This document shows positions 25,103 through 36,800 of a stretch of 64,000 nt of DNA, piece by piece (positions within the stretch are counted from its first letter, which is position 1; each line of letters starts with the position of its first letter). The stretch comes from Serinus canaria. Its lineage: Eukaryota > Chordata > Aves > Passeriformes > Fringillidae. Under the pieces are notes generated by a model that searched no databases, had not been told where the DNA came from, and saw nothing but the letters and a program-made list of their open reading frames with translations. The position numbers and the translations under genes were made by a program. The stretch covers positions 102,728,179 to 102,792,178 of the forward strand of contig NC_066316.1 of NCBI RefSeq assembly GCF_022539315.1. The letters run 5' to 3'.

Positions 25103-26985
25103 TCAGGCTGCTGGTGGCTGCAAGTGAGCACTGGAAAATTTATGCAAACTCTTTCCAGCATAATGTTCCGAATGCACAAACCTGCAGAAACACTTAAATG
25201 TGAGTGCATAAAATTACATTGAAATGCATCATTTAAATTATGTTTTCACTATTGCATTTTTCTTTTATAATTTGAACCACTAAATGGTATTAATAGAGAA
25301 AAGATTTAATTCAATGCTTCTACAAAGTGAGTTAATGAAAATAAGGTTTTACTTATATAAACAGGAGCTAGAAGTTTCTCTCATAGCTATATGCTTGCAC
25401 AGACATTCATATAGTGCAGAAGAAATAATATTTTTTTTAAATTAATTTTTTTAGTCAGAAATAATATTTTAATTTTGTGAGAACTTTAGAAATAGAAATG
25501 CTTTAATTTTTCTGAAACCCATCATATGTGGAAATAGAAATATTTTAGAAAAGAAGTGTAGCTTATGTTCTGGTGGAAATAACTATGTGAAACAGCAGAT
25601 ATAAGGGGCAAATGATCAGGTGTACATGAACTGTCTGCTAAAATAAAGGTAATACAGTACAAATAGTACTTTTGGCAACATTTTAAAAAAGGATTTCATT
25701 GCAAAATTTTCTGGGAAAAATTAACCCAAAGGTGAGTTCTATGATCCCTGTGTGGTTCTTCTTCAGGTACAGTGGCGGGATTTCCCAAAAGTTTTATGAA
25801 AATTGTTGTAAGACCCCCACAATGATATTTTTTTCTCCTGAATGCTTCTGCCTCATTTCCTATGCTGTACAATTGTTGATAGTGGGTTTACCCTTATTTA
25901 ATAACATCTACCAAGAGATAGAGAAGGTTCCTCACTGTGCAGGACTTACTGGTATCCCTAAAGAAAATATTATGGATGGCCCATGAGGTCAATAGCAAGG
26001 ATAATAGGAAACACGTGAGCTATCAGGTATTTCTGAAAACAGCTAAAAATAGTGTTCTACCCATTGGGAAAATTAGTCAATGAATGATAGTTCTGATGAG
26101 GTGACAAAATTCAGCTTTCTGACTTCATTTTTGTGATAATGTTCTTCTGGAACTGGGCAAAACTGGATGTCTTACCTCAAACTGTTCACTCAGCTGAAAT
26201 ACCTTCTTCCCTTGAGAAGAGCTGTTGCTGTTTTTTTTAGCTCACAAGTGCTGTGATGGATTGTTTGGAGTTTTAACTTTCAGGGTCCACATGTGAGAAA
26301 AAAACTGTTCCCTCCAAACAAACACATGGTTCCCCAGAGATTATTCCTTGCATCCAGATTGCTAACAGTGGGAGGAAGGCCAACACAAAGGCATAAAATA
26401 TAATGGAATGACTAAAACAATGTGGCATGGTTTTTAGGATGAATTTCCATAACCCAGTATTCATGGATGTTGACTGTTTGTTGCACAAGATGTGGTATAA
26501 GATGTTAATTATTTTATTTATAATTGTTGAAAATATTCATTTATGTTTCAAAATAAATGTGTTTATGTCCTCTTGGTTTGTTCCTGACTTCCATTGTCAG
26601 AATTAATTTATTCATGTGCTCTCCTACTATATGTTCTCTCTTCTACTTGTTCCAACTGTAGATTTTTCAGAGTTCTGTACCAAGAACAGGACTTTCTATG
26701 TCCTACATCAGCACAGGACTATAGTTGAAGAAACTGTAGTTGGGAGCAGATCTGTTATAGAAAATCAAATTCTACACTGGAATGAAATATGCATGTAACA
26801 CATATTTGAATACTTGATTTATAATTTTGAGCAGGTAAGAATTGGGACACTAATTGACCTTATTAATTAATTCATTCAGATATCTATAAAATGGTTTTAT
26901 TTCATCAATGCAAAATTTCTCATTCAATATGTCTCTGAGCTATTATTTGAGCACAGAATAAAAGAATAGGCTGTTTTAAATGTTT
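25103..26985. other. Non-coding, nothing recognised
   Basis: AT-rich, with a poly-T and poly-A patch near 25430-25450. Only chance frames under 100 codons. Confidence 0.5.
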
Positions 26986-26988
26986 TAC

Positions 26989-27045
26989 AGAATCACAGAA
27001 TATTCTGAGTTTGTGTCTTCAGATCAATACAAATACCCAAAACCA
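26989..27045 (-). mobile_element. Possible CR1 3' tip, minus orientation
   Basis: The phrase 'cagaatcacagaatattctg' at about 26990-27009 is the reverse-complement start of many bird CR1 3' ends. Sequence beyond it diverges quickly (a weak match to the 'agatcat...ccaa' block near 27022-27045). The right limit is a guess. Confidence 0.45.
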
Positions 27046-29158
27046 AAAATAGCAGTCTACTGAAAGATCTCTAGTGAGGGACTAAGTGCTTTGGTGTTGT
27101 GTCAGATTAGAGAAGTCATTAAGAGGAATGTCAAATGTTTGCTTGGTCAGTTTGGTGGGCTGTTCAGCTGGGTCAGCAACTTGGAGACAAGGACAACTAC
27201 AAACACTGACTCTTCCATCTCCCTTCCAGGGCGGAAAGAGGGAATAGGCAAAAAGAAACCTGTAATGCCCTTGACTATCAGGTTTAGGATTTGACTGTAC
27301 ATCTATAACTTCATCCAAGGAGATTTTTTTTTTCCCAAAATTCAATGAATTTTGGTGTAGCAAGCTAGGGCTTCCAGAACCTAGTTACTTGCTCTTGGAT
27401 CTGAGCTCTGAACAAAAACTTAGTTGTAATAATCTGAGTTGAGCTTTGGTGCCCAAGACAGCTCCTCAAACAGGAGGAATTTCTCATGTAAACGTGGAAA
27501 CATCCTGGTGATGCCACAGCAGAAGGGCAGAGAGCTGCAATAATATGGACTGGTCACAAGTCCAGAAGAGCTTCTATGCAACCCCACTGGCCTACAAGCA
27601 AGTCAGGGATTGGAGGGTCAGCAGAAATTTAGGAACCTACATGGCCTTTGAAATACTTTGTGAAAACTAGGCATTCAAAAATCATTCAAATTGGAGTTTA
27701 TTTGTTGAACAGCAGTGGGGAGATAGGAAACAACACTGAGATCAACGTCAGAGATTTTTCCATTTATGCAACTTGAGAGGTTTTAGACAGCATTTATCTA
27801 ACCTCCACTTTCTCCCTAAATCCAAACAGTACCCGTGCTTAGTGAGGGACTCAGAAGTTGCCTTGAGTCTCTGCTGCTTGGCTGTAGGAGAAATACTCCA
27901 GTAGAAAGGCTAAATGACTACGACCAAAGCTGGACAAAAATCAGAACAAAGCCGACTGGTAAAATCTAAGGATTTCATTACCAATTCCTTGAACCATCCA
28001 ACCTCTTTTGGACCAGGTTTTCTGTCAGTCTTCTCCCAGGTGACATTGTTTTGCCCCAGTGTTCAAATTATTTAATAAGCACCTCTTTAAATGCACACAG
28101 AATTGGATAAGAATTACAAACCTTTTGAGGTAAAGCTCAAATATTCTCTTACTTTTTTTAAAGTTATAAGAAAAAACCCAACTTAGACTCTTTCTATGCC
28201 AACAAAAAGACAAGAATTTTCCACCTTGCTGCTTAATTGGCAATATAATAGTTTAGAATGTGCTTTTAAGAGGTTTGGAAACACTAGCTGCTCTTATCCC
28301 ATCCAAATGGCATTAGTGCTTTGTTAACACTCACTCATCCTGCAATTGACATGCAAAGAAAATTTTTGCTGCTATATCATAAGGCTAATTTCTAAAATGT
28401 CTCCAAAATATTAAATGGTTGCTTAAATGAAGACTTAAATGAAGCCTTTGCCATAACTAAATAATCTGAAATAAAATATAAATTATTATTCTATAAAATA
28501 TTACATTTTTTCTAGTAGAGGTTTAATTTTTTTCTGGTCTGGCTTCATCAAGGTGTAGTTGAGCACATTCTGGCTGAAAATGATGTTCCCTAAGTTCATG
28601 AGATGAATTTGCAGGCTCCAAGTATGCAGGCGTGAAATCTGGCACCTTCCAAGCTGCACATTTGTACTTACAAATTCACTCAAGATTTACAGTCATTACT
28701 TACAGATGATGTCATCAGCCATTGCACATATTCCCTACCTCATTTTCCCAAGGTAGGATTTAAATTTTTTGAGGAATGAGGAACTGGCAATGAATAGTGA
28801 TAATGAGCAACAAATATCGGGGACAGTCTCAAATTATTTTTAGTACTAGAACACAATTCCTTTGTGGATAATATTCTGCAAAATGTTAATGCATCAGCAA
28901 CTTTGTTACCACATAAATGCATTTACCACAAATTAGAAGGTTTTTCTCATACCTAAAATTTCAAAATTGCTAATGCAGCAAGAAGGTGACTGGCTCAGAG
29001 AAGCTACCCTCCAGAGAATGGACATAAAATCAAATCCTGCCTTAATCTAGCAGAATTACTTTTAAGATTAGTAGAAAATTTTATATGAGTTAGTCAGGTA
29101 GGTCTTGGGCCCTTTTCACTATAAATAAGTATAATTTATAATTAATTTATGGTAATGG
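27046..29158. other. Non-coding, nothing recognised
   Basis: No gene or repeat family recognised. A 9-bp inverted repeat lies at 27335-27355. The segment 28270-28400 is a possible conserved non-coding element (see findings). Confidence 0.5.
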
Positions 29159-29269
29159 GTAAAATTCTGCTCTGTACTGCTTGGGTAAATCTGGAGTCAT
29201 TGTATAGCTTTTCAGTAGGCTTTTTTCTGGATGTTCACCAGTGCAAATAAGAGTAGAAGAATCTGGCTC
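29159..29269. mobile_element. Decayed palindromic (MITE-like) ancient repeat
   Basis: Left half 29161-29197 contains 'aaattctgctct' and 'gtaaatctggagt'. Right half 29223-29268 contains 'ctggatgttcaccagtgcaa' and then 'agagtagaagaatctggc'. The halves are imperfect reverse complements of each other. They match a palindromic repeat I remember from bird, turtle and crocodile DNA (core phrases like 'ttacaccagtgtaaat' flanked by 'gagcagaatt'). I do not know its official family name. Non-autonomous and non-coding. Confidence 0.5.
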
Positions 29270-30836
29270 TTTTTGCATAAGGTTGCTATTTATTCAAAAT
29301 ATGCTTGTACAGGCTATTCACATTCTTTCTGCAAATATTTTAGTTGTTACTCAGGGCTATGGATTCAATGTCAAGTGAATCACAAAAATATCAGACTTCT
29401 CATGAACAATAAGTATAGTAAAGATGCAATCTGTACTGAACAGTGATTTAAAAGAGTGCAGAGACATTTTCTGCTGCCCAAAAAGGGCAGCCACGAGTTA
29501 TGACTCACTCCTGATTTTTTACAATTGCCTGCTCTACCCAAAGCCTCTATTTTCCTAAACACCTGGATTTCAAATGCACAGCATTTGTTTATAGTTCCTA
29601 TATTGCCCTTGAATTGGATTAGACCCTTGTTGTGAGCTGGCAGTAATGCTGAAGTTCTTGATAAATTCTTTGGGGTAAATAATGTATTAAATATATTTAG
29701 TTTTTTGTTCTGATTATTGATGTTCCAATGACAGACTTTCAAAGAGCATGTGTATTTTTCATCTGTGAAATAACTGTCAGTGTCTAGCTTTAAAGTTTTT
29801 AGTACTGAAAACCTGAATGCTGAGCTAATGGGGGAAAGTTTTTATTGGGCTATTTTGATTTTGCAAGCATACTGAAAGATCATGTCTTACCAACTTACCT
29901 CATCTAATATTATGCTTCATTGACAGCAGAATAGCACTTCAAAGTCAATATATTCCTGGGACTGACCCCTGGAAGTGTTCAATCTCTCCATTGACTATAG
30001 AAGGGGATTAAAATTATCCCATTTGTACCATAGGAAGTATTTGAATTTTCTGGAATGAACTACAACCAAAGTTGCAGTTGCAACCAAACTGAACCCAAAT
30101 TTTATTTATACTGGAAATGTCTATGCTTACAGTACTGATATTTATAGACACACAAGGAAAGTGTCATCATCTTTTTAAATTACACCTAGGTATTTCCATC
30201 ATTTAGTATGTCAGCTCATCAAAATAAAGCATTATGGTTCGTCACATGAGATGTTTACTGGTCAGGAAACTGAGAGTCATACAAACAGTATGGTTTAGGT
30301 CTCCAAAGTGTGCAGGATTTTCTGAATAGAAATGCTCAATGTTTACCTAAAGGTGGTTTTGTGTTTAATTTTGTTTGGCTTCAGTGAAGGGATTTTCTTT
30401 GTTTTCTATTTGCAGTGAAAATTCAAAAGGCATTAATCAAAAATTTCTTTTGGGAATTTTTTTTTTCATCAATGTTATAAATAAATAAAAAGGAGATTTG
30501 GCTTTTCCCCACATTACACATGAAAACCTATCAAACATAATAAGCACAACATACCAACACTAACTATGAACTCCAAGGTCTGCAAAGTATGAAACCTCTC
30601 ACTGTGTTTGTCTGAATCATCAGTTTTCTTTGGGTAAACCTGGTTGCAACACAAAATGCAGTTAATTAAAAAATCAAAGTCATGGCCCAGATATAAAACT
30701 GCTGTGAGCCATTTGAGACTCCACCATTTAAACACTCTCAGGAAAGGGAACTCATTTTACAACAACTTTCACTGTTACCCCTTATGATTCTGGTTGTTAA
30801 AATTCTGCAGAAATAATTACTCGCAACTCACATTGT
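29270..30836. other. Non-coding, nothing recognised
   Basis: No gene supported. A minus-strand 120-codon frame at 29380-29742 has no recognised motif. The phrase 'ggaaactgag' near 30266 recalls MIR, but it is too short to call. Confidence 0.5.
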
Positions 30837-31205
30837 TCTTCCCTTCCCTTCCCTTCCCTTCCCTTCCCTTCCCTTCCTCCTTCCCTTCCCTTCCCTTCCC
30901 TTCCCTTCCCTTCCCTTCCCTTCCCTGCCCTTCCCTTCCCTTCCCTTCCCTTCCCTTCCCTTCCCTTCCCTTCCCTTCCCTTCCCTTCCCTTCCCTTCCC
31001 TTCCCTTCCCTTCCCTTCCCTTCCCTTCCCTTCCCTTCCCTTCCCTTCCCTTCCCTTCCCTTCCCTTCCTCCTTCCCTTCCCTTCCCTTCCCTTCCCTTC
31101 CCTTCCCTTCCCTTCCCTTCCCTTCCCTTCCCTTCCCTTCCCTTCCCTTCCCTTCCCTTCCCTTCCCTTCCCTTCCCTTCCCTTCCCTTCCCTTCCCTTC
31201 CCTTC
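30837..31205. repeat. TTCCC pentanucleotide array
   Basis: About 370 bp of nearly pure TTCCC units (GGGAA on the minus strand), starting after 'cattgttc'. It has only three visible interruptions: a CCTCC variant at about 30876-30880, a G substitution at about 30927, and a second CCTCC variant at about 31068-31073. The three long frames across it (179-205 codons, FPSLP or GREGK repeats) are translations of the repeat and not proteins. Confidence 0.99.
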
Positions 31206-31365
31206 CCGAACCCTTCCCGAAACCTTCCCGAAACCTTCCCGAAACCTTCCCTTCCCTTCCCGAAACCTTCCCGAAACCTTCCCGAAACCTTCCCGAAACC
31301 TTCCCGAAACCTTCCCTTCCCGAAACCTTCCCGAAACCTTCCCGAAACCTTCCCAAACCTTCCCT
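31206..31365. repeat. 11-bp CCTTCCCGAAA minisatellite derived from the pentamer
   Basis: Immediately continues the TTCCC array. Twelve CG-bearing units of the type CCTTCCCGAAA (the first is 10 bp, with GAAC in place of GAAAC), then one final unit with CCCAAA in place of CCCGAAA. They are arranged as 4 units, two plain pentamers, 5 units, one plain pentamer, then 3 units plus the variant. The unit is two pentamer-like halves with an insertion or substitution that creates a CpG. Confidence 0.97.
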
Positions 31366-33427
31366 TTTTTCTTGCTTGGTTGCTTTTTGAAGCAGGACTT
31401 CTTTAATACAGAAACAATTATTTTGTCAGCATTCAGCTCGAGCACAGCCTTGTGCAGCTCTGTTTCAGTTCAGAAGACCAGAAATGCACAACAGTCAGCT
31501 CAGTGTTCAGGCTTTCTATCTGGTCCTCATATTACATCTTTTTTTTTTTTCCTGATTACATCTGGTAAAATAGTTTTCTAAATTTGTCACTATTAGAGCA
31601 ATGCAAACTATTTATGAGAATATCTCCAAAACACATGGAACTCACCTGCTTCCATGTTTCATTATAGAGATGAAATTCAGCCCAGTTTCATCAAACATTG
31701 TACAATGTTCACAAATCTTTCAAATACACCTGGCTGAGGTACAGTTCTGTGTTTTAGTTATCCAAAGCCCAGAATGCATGTTAAGTCAAAGGAACCTCTT
31801 CAGTTTTTGCTTTTAAATTCGGTTTTGTTCTCTATTGGCTCAGCTTATTCGGGCTCCAAATTTGAAATAAAACTTTTCCTTCTGTTTGAACTTTCACCCA
31901 GCTCTTCTCTCTCTGCCAAGAATGTCATCAACAGGAATAACTTTGAAGACCTCACCTCAGGCAAAACTCCCATTCCTATATTCCTCAAGGGAAGTGTGAT
32001 CTGGCTAAGATGACAGATAATGAGCTAGAAATGGTAGTGGCAAACTCAAGTACTTTTAACACCAGAATGCTACTCCCATGTCATCAGTAGCTGGCTGTGA
32101 AACGCATCAGCAGTTTTGAGATGAAGCTTCCCAACAGAAAGCAAGTATTTGTCTGCAGTTATTATTTGTGTTTGTTTAGCATGGCCTGCTCAGAACAGCA
32201 CAAGGCACAAGGATGTGTAAACTCTAACCAATAACTCAGAGTATGAACTAACATAATAATATTTTTATTGAGGGTTTAATGTGCCGAGGTTGCTCTGGCT
32301 TAGCAAGCCCAGGTTTTGTGTGTCCTAAAGCACCCCACTAAAAAATAGACATTTTCTATACAATTAAATCCTAGGGAGAATCTTATTCCTCTTCATACCC
32401 CAAAGCCCTTCTAAAGAGCATGATGTCATGTAACTAATGTCTGTCATGTGCAGTTTATCTCTCTGCAGGGTGAGGAAATACTCCATGCATATCATTGCAT
32501 TTGGGTAACAGTTTGGGGAGGAGGAGTGGCAGAGCTGAGTGATAAATGTGCTGGATGTATTCAGCCGAAAAGTGGGTTGGATGAACGGCATGTGATAGGC
32601 AGGACAACACGAGCAGTTGGGGGCTTTTCAACATTTCTTTTCCTGTGAGAATTAGTTCCAGAAACTTGGACCGACCTCTTGAAAGGAATGTTTTCTCCTC
32701 TGCTCAGACAAGTGTTACCTTTTGGGTAGAAAGCCTGGGGAGGAGATTTTGCATCCCAGGTTCCCACCCTGGTTCCAGGGGGATGCTTTGAAAGCCTGTC
32801 CACACTGCCAGCTGCAGACAGATTTGCTCCTCCTGCGTTAACCCCAGAACCAGAAGGGTGGTTCTGGATAAGCTGCCAAATCAGGCCTGGAAGGAGAATA
32901 GTCACGTTCACACACAAAGGGCAGGGTATATTATCTTGGGCATGGTGCCAAGAACATGTAGCTATACTGCTTCCAGATGCAAACTGGTGAGTCCATGAAG
33001 TCCTAGTCTGCACTTGCATGGACTCCCTAATTTGGAACTCTGGTCTGTGGTCTATTTTGCCCTCAGCTATCCTGAGCGTGGGCCATCAATCATTTTACAG
33101 GAAAGGGGAAAGACCTTCAACTCACTTTTTTCCTTCTTAGAGGAAACAGTGGAAGAAGGGGATATTCTGGGATAGTTATAAAGCTTGTGTTGGTGGGTTA
33201 TGCTACTGCATTTAGTTGCAGATTCTTAGGACAGATGGCTTAGGGCCCAGGTATATTACATTACTGAATTCCAGATGGGAGGTGAGAAAATCTTGTACGA
33301 ACTCAGATCAAGGTCTTCATCTACTTGGAGAGATTGAATCTACTTCTCAGAAAACAGGAGCAGAGAAAAAGAAAAAAAAAGAAGTGAACATTGGAAATTT
33401 TCAGGATATTGGCTAAAATTTGAATGG
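31366..33427. other. Non-coding, nothing recognised
   Basis: A moderately GC-richer block at about 32640-33020 contains a 152-codon minus-strand frame (32561-33019), the longest non-repetitive frame outside the LTR area. It shows no domain, no composition typical of a protein and no splice context I trust. I treat it as chance. Confidence 0.45.
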
Positions 33428-33537
33428 AGAATTAGAATTAGAATTATTAGAAATAATAGAATAGAATAGAATAGAATAGAATAGAATAGAATAGAATAGA
33501 ATAGAATAGAATAGAATAGAATAGAATAGAATAGAAT
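33428..33537. repeat. AATAG pentanucleotide microsatellite with ATTAGA lead-in
   Basis: Four or so ATTAGA-like hexamers (33428-33454) followed by about 16-17 perfect AATAG units (33455-33537). It abuts the 3' end of a minus-strand CR1 tip and most likely grew from that element's terminal repeat. The ILFYS-repeat frames on the minus strand are artefacts. Confidence 0.97.
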
Positions 33538-33587
33538 ATTCAGTTGGAAGGGACCTACAAGAGTCACCTAGCTCAACTGCCTGGCCA
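33538..33587 (-). mobile_element. CR1 3' tip, minus orientation (inner copy)
   Basis: 'ttcagttggaagggacctac' followed by 'ctagctcaactgcctggcc' is the reverse complement of a bird CR1-type 3' end. Only about 50 bp are present. The next element's own 3' end begins directly afterwards, so this copy is severely 5'-truncated and sits against the tail of the second copy. Confidence 0.8.
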
Positions 33588-33820
33588 CATAGAAGCATAG
33601 AGTCATTTAAGTTCAAAGGGACCCTGGAGACAATTTACTCACCCCTAAACCTAACAGCGCCAAGACCCCCACCAGGATGTGCCTGAGAGACACACCTACA
33701 CATCTTTTAAATACCTCCACAGATGGTGACTCAACCACTTCTCCAGGCAGCCTGTTCAGTGCTTGAGCATTGGAAACCTCCCCTGATGCAACTTGAGGCA
33801 GTTTTCTTTCATTCATTCCT
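33588..33820 (-). mobile_element. CR1 fragment, minus orientation (outer copy)
   Basis: Starts with the reversed CR1 tail (catagaagcatagagtc) and continues with 'gttcaaagggaccctggaga', then 'cacatcttttaaatacctcc', 'gatggtgactcaaccacttc', 'caggcagcctgttcagtgct' and 'aacctcccctgatgcaactt'. Compared with the family layout, about 40 nt seem to be missing between the 'gcttgagca' and 'aacctcccct' blocks, an internal deletion. Only the 3' UTR and the end of the ORF are represented. Confidence 0.92.
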
Positions 33821-36800
33821 TCTGTGAGGAAGTTTCTAAGGCCAGAGCAGTTGGGGTGCACACAGACAATAGCACTGGATTGTGCTGGCACGTTTTTGGT
33901 GAGGAAGGAAAGGTGGCAAAACACTGAGAAATATCAGCTTCATTATCTGGAAGAATTACATAAATTCTACCAAAACTTTGCCTAAAATTATTTTCAGGTC
34001 AGACAAAATTTCCCATACACATAAAAGGGGAAAAGTCTTACCCAAGAACAAGGAATGAACAACTAGTCCTGGGTCTCATATTGAGGAAGGCTTAGAGGAC
34101 TCCAAGCAAACCACTGCCTGTCTGAGCAGAGTGGTTTCTTTACTCTGTCCCTTCATCCTGACATGGGGATTTCAAGTTAATGAAAACCAGTGGCATTTAA
34201 CTCAAAATCACACTGTGTATTTAATATCCGGGAAGAATCCTAGATGCCAAAGAGTAACTAAGATATGGTTTTATAGAAACAATTAGCTTTTTGTCCAAGA
34301 ATGGGACTCTCAAAAGAACCTGATGACAGACAAAACAGTCAAGAATTGTTTCATTCTAGAAATCTTCCAAGCTAAATAACCAAAACCAAATCTGAATCTT
34401 AAAATCTAACCACCTTTTAGAAACCAGCTTGAAAAAGGATACAACTACTCAGGAAACCACATTGCCATCCTTCAGGCAAAAATGGGATATTGTAAACTTT
34501 CCTTTGGAGAATTAGGATGAAAAAAGGCAACTGAAAACAATATTCAGAATGTCCCACCCAATCTGTAGAAAGATTTTATTGTTCTGATAATCTCTAAACA
34601 GTTTATTTTAATTATGACCTAATAGTAGCTGAAATTATGAAACAAAAGGCTTGTGAAACTGAAAAAGCTTGTATCTTCCATTTTGAAATATTTAAACGAA
34701 ACTGTTTCAGAAGTACTTTTAAAAATCTGATTGTTTTCCAAGTGTTAAAAAGTTATTTCAAGTGAACTTTCTCCATAGAAAGTTTCAAGATGAAAATGGT
34801 AAACACAGCAGATTAAAATCACTGTGAAATCCTGGACCAGGTGCAAAGATGGGGGTAGCTGGAGATACACAGATTATGCTCATCATCATTGGCAATAGGC
34901 ATCATTTTAGCAACATCCCACTAATCTGGTTTTGTCATTACAATCCCACAATTTTCTCCTAAGGTCAATAAAATAACTGCCATAAGCTCCAGTCCCCAAT
35001 GACTGGCAACTCAGAAGCTAAAGCTAAGATTTCAGGACATAAACAATTTCAGCTTTGTGATGAAAATCCTCAGCTACCTTTAAAGTGGATTGGAGATTAG
35101 AGGAAGGGAAAGCAGATGTGTAACTAAGGACTCACTCAGGAGAGGAAGGGGAAATCTCCTCTGCCCATAACATCCACCTGCTTATTATCCACTAAGGTAA
35201 AAACTCCTCCTGCTTTAATCTGCCATAACTATTAAACTGGAGGGGAGTTAAAGGAATTTAGCTCCAGAGAGGACTGAGATGTTAAAAAAGTAACATTCGT
35301 TACAGTCATTTTGTCACTACAGGCAATAACAATTTTCCACTATGTGTGTTTTGGTTTTTATATCTTGTTAAAGGCAAGGATTACTGTGGTTAAAGGGAAG
35401 AAGTTGGAAAATCATTCATTCAGGGTCAAGGCAAATGGAAGAAGGGAAATTGGAGAAAATTAGTTTAAAATGTAGTTTGAGTAAGTGAACAACAGACAGA
35501 GTTATAGCAAAAACAACAATTAAAAACTGAGAGAAACTTGTACATAATAGTCTGTTTTCTTTTGAAAAGCACTGTTATTGAAAGCTATTGATATTATGAG
35601 TTTAATATGGTCCAGAAAAAGAGTCTGCATAAATACTTTATTAAATATTTTTAAAAAGAACTTTATTATGTCCGGAAAAACCAGATATACTTTTACTTGA
35701 GCTACACAAATTAGGTGAAATAAAAACAGGGGGGTCATTCTTGGGCAAAATATGGTCTCTTGTCCTTCTGCGATAGTCACATATCCACTTTTCAGGTTCA
35801 CTTTTTTCAGTTTTCCTAATTTTTTTTCTTCTTTCAAACATATAATACAATTCAAAAGACACAGTAATGTTTATGAGGCTTTTCATAAATTCTGACACAG
35901 TGGATTTTGGAAACAATTTTTCTGGTAGGAATTAATCCTACTAGATATTGAATCGCTGATTGATAATGAAAAAGAAGAAAAATTCTCCACAAGCCATTAA
36001 GTTTTTATAGTTTTAAAATTTTTGGAAAAAATATTAGCCTTTTGAGGATTTTGAATTATAATGAAGCCTAGTGTAGTTAATTCAGTATCAACTGCACTAC
36101 TGACTTTTTACATATTTCCCAAGGGGAAATAAAAAATTTGAAGATAAGGGATCTTTGATTTTTTGTTTCTCTCTGCCGCTTAGGAGAAAGAGAGAGAAAC
36201 CCAAATGAAAAATAAAAAAAGAAACATACAAACAAAAAAAAAAATCAATAAAACAGCAAAAGCTCAAGATAGAGACTTCCAAAACACTGTCCAGGAGAAA
36301 TTCTGCTAATTGCTTTGATTCGCTGAAATATCGTGCACAGTGACACATCCTTAATTTGGACTTTAGACTGTCAGTAACTGTAAAGCAGCACCTTGGGGAC
36401 TGGTGTGAGCACTGAATTTGTCAGAGGAGGAGATGGTTGGTAGTGAGGTGTCACTGTGTAGCCTGCAAGCACAACTAACAGAAAAGGGGTGTGTGAGGGA
36501 GTAACTCAGCCCATCCTCACAGGTGCTTGGGAGAGGCGTGCTGGACCAGCAGGGGAGATGCCATTCCTCTCCACACCCTGAAGAGAGGTCGAGGGTCAAG
36601 CTGAGCCAAGTGGGAGAACCTTCTCAGTGCCTAGAGTCAGAGCAGGATATATTGTCTTCTGTTATAATTGTGTTCTGAATTGTGTTTTGAATTATAAAGG
36701 GAAAAAGCTTGCAGACACCAGAGCTGCTTCCCAAGAAAACCAAACCAAAACCTTAATTTCTTTTCAGAAATGTTCACATTTTCATCAGCCCTACAAAACT

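Noticed and set aside
30255..30310. MIR-like phrase 'ggaaactgag'
   Set aside because: Similarity does not extend beyond about 15 nt.
30794..31445. Three long open frames (179-205 codons), proline/serine-rich or glycine/arginine/glutamate/lysine-rich
   Set aside because: They are the six-frame reading of the TTCCC and 11-bp arrays. A pentamer repeat without stops is open in several frames on both strands.
32561..33019. 152-codon minus-strand frame
   Set aside because: Not repetitive, but no domain, start context or splice context. One frame of this length is not unusual in 64 kb with a locally GC-richer segment.
33340..33616. Two minus-strand frames with repeated I-L-F-Y-S
   Set aside because: Translation of the AATAG microsatellite in two phases.
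33613..33924. 103-codon minus-strand frame
   Set aside because: Lies on the CR1 fragment and its flank. It is the 3' non-coding part of the element and not a retained reverse transcriptase.
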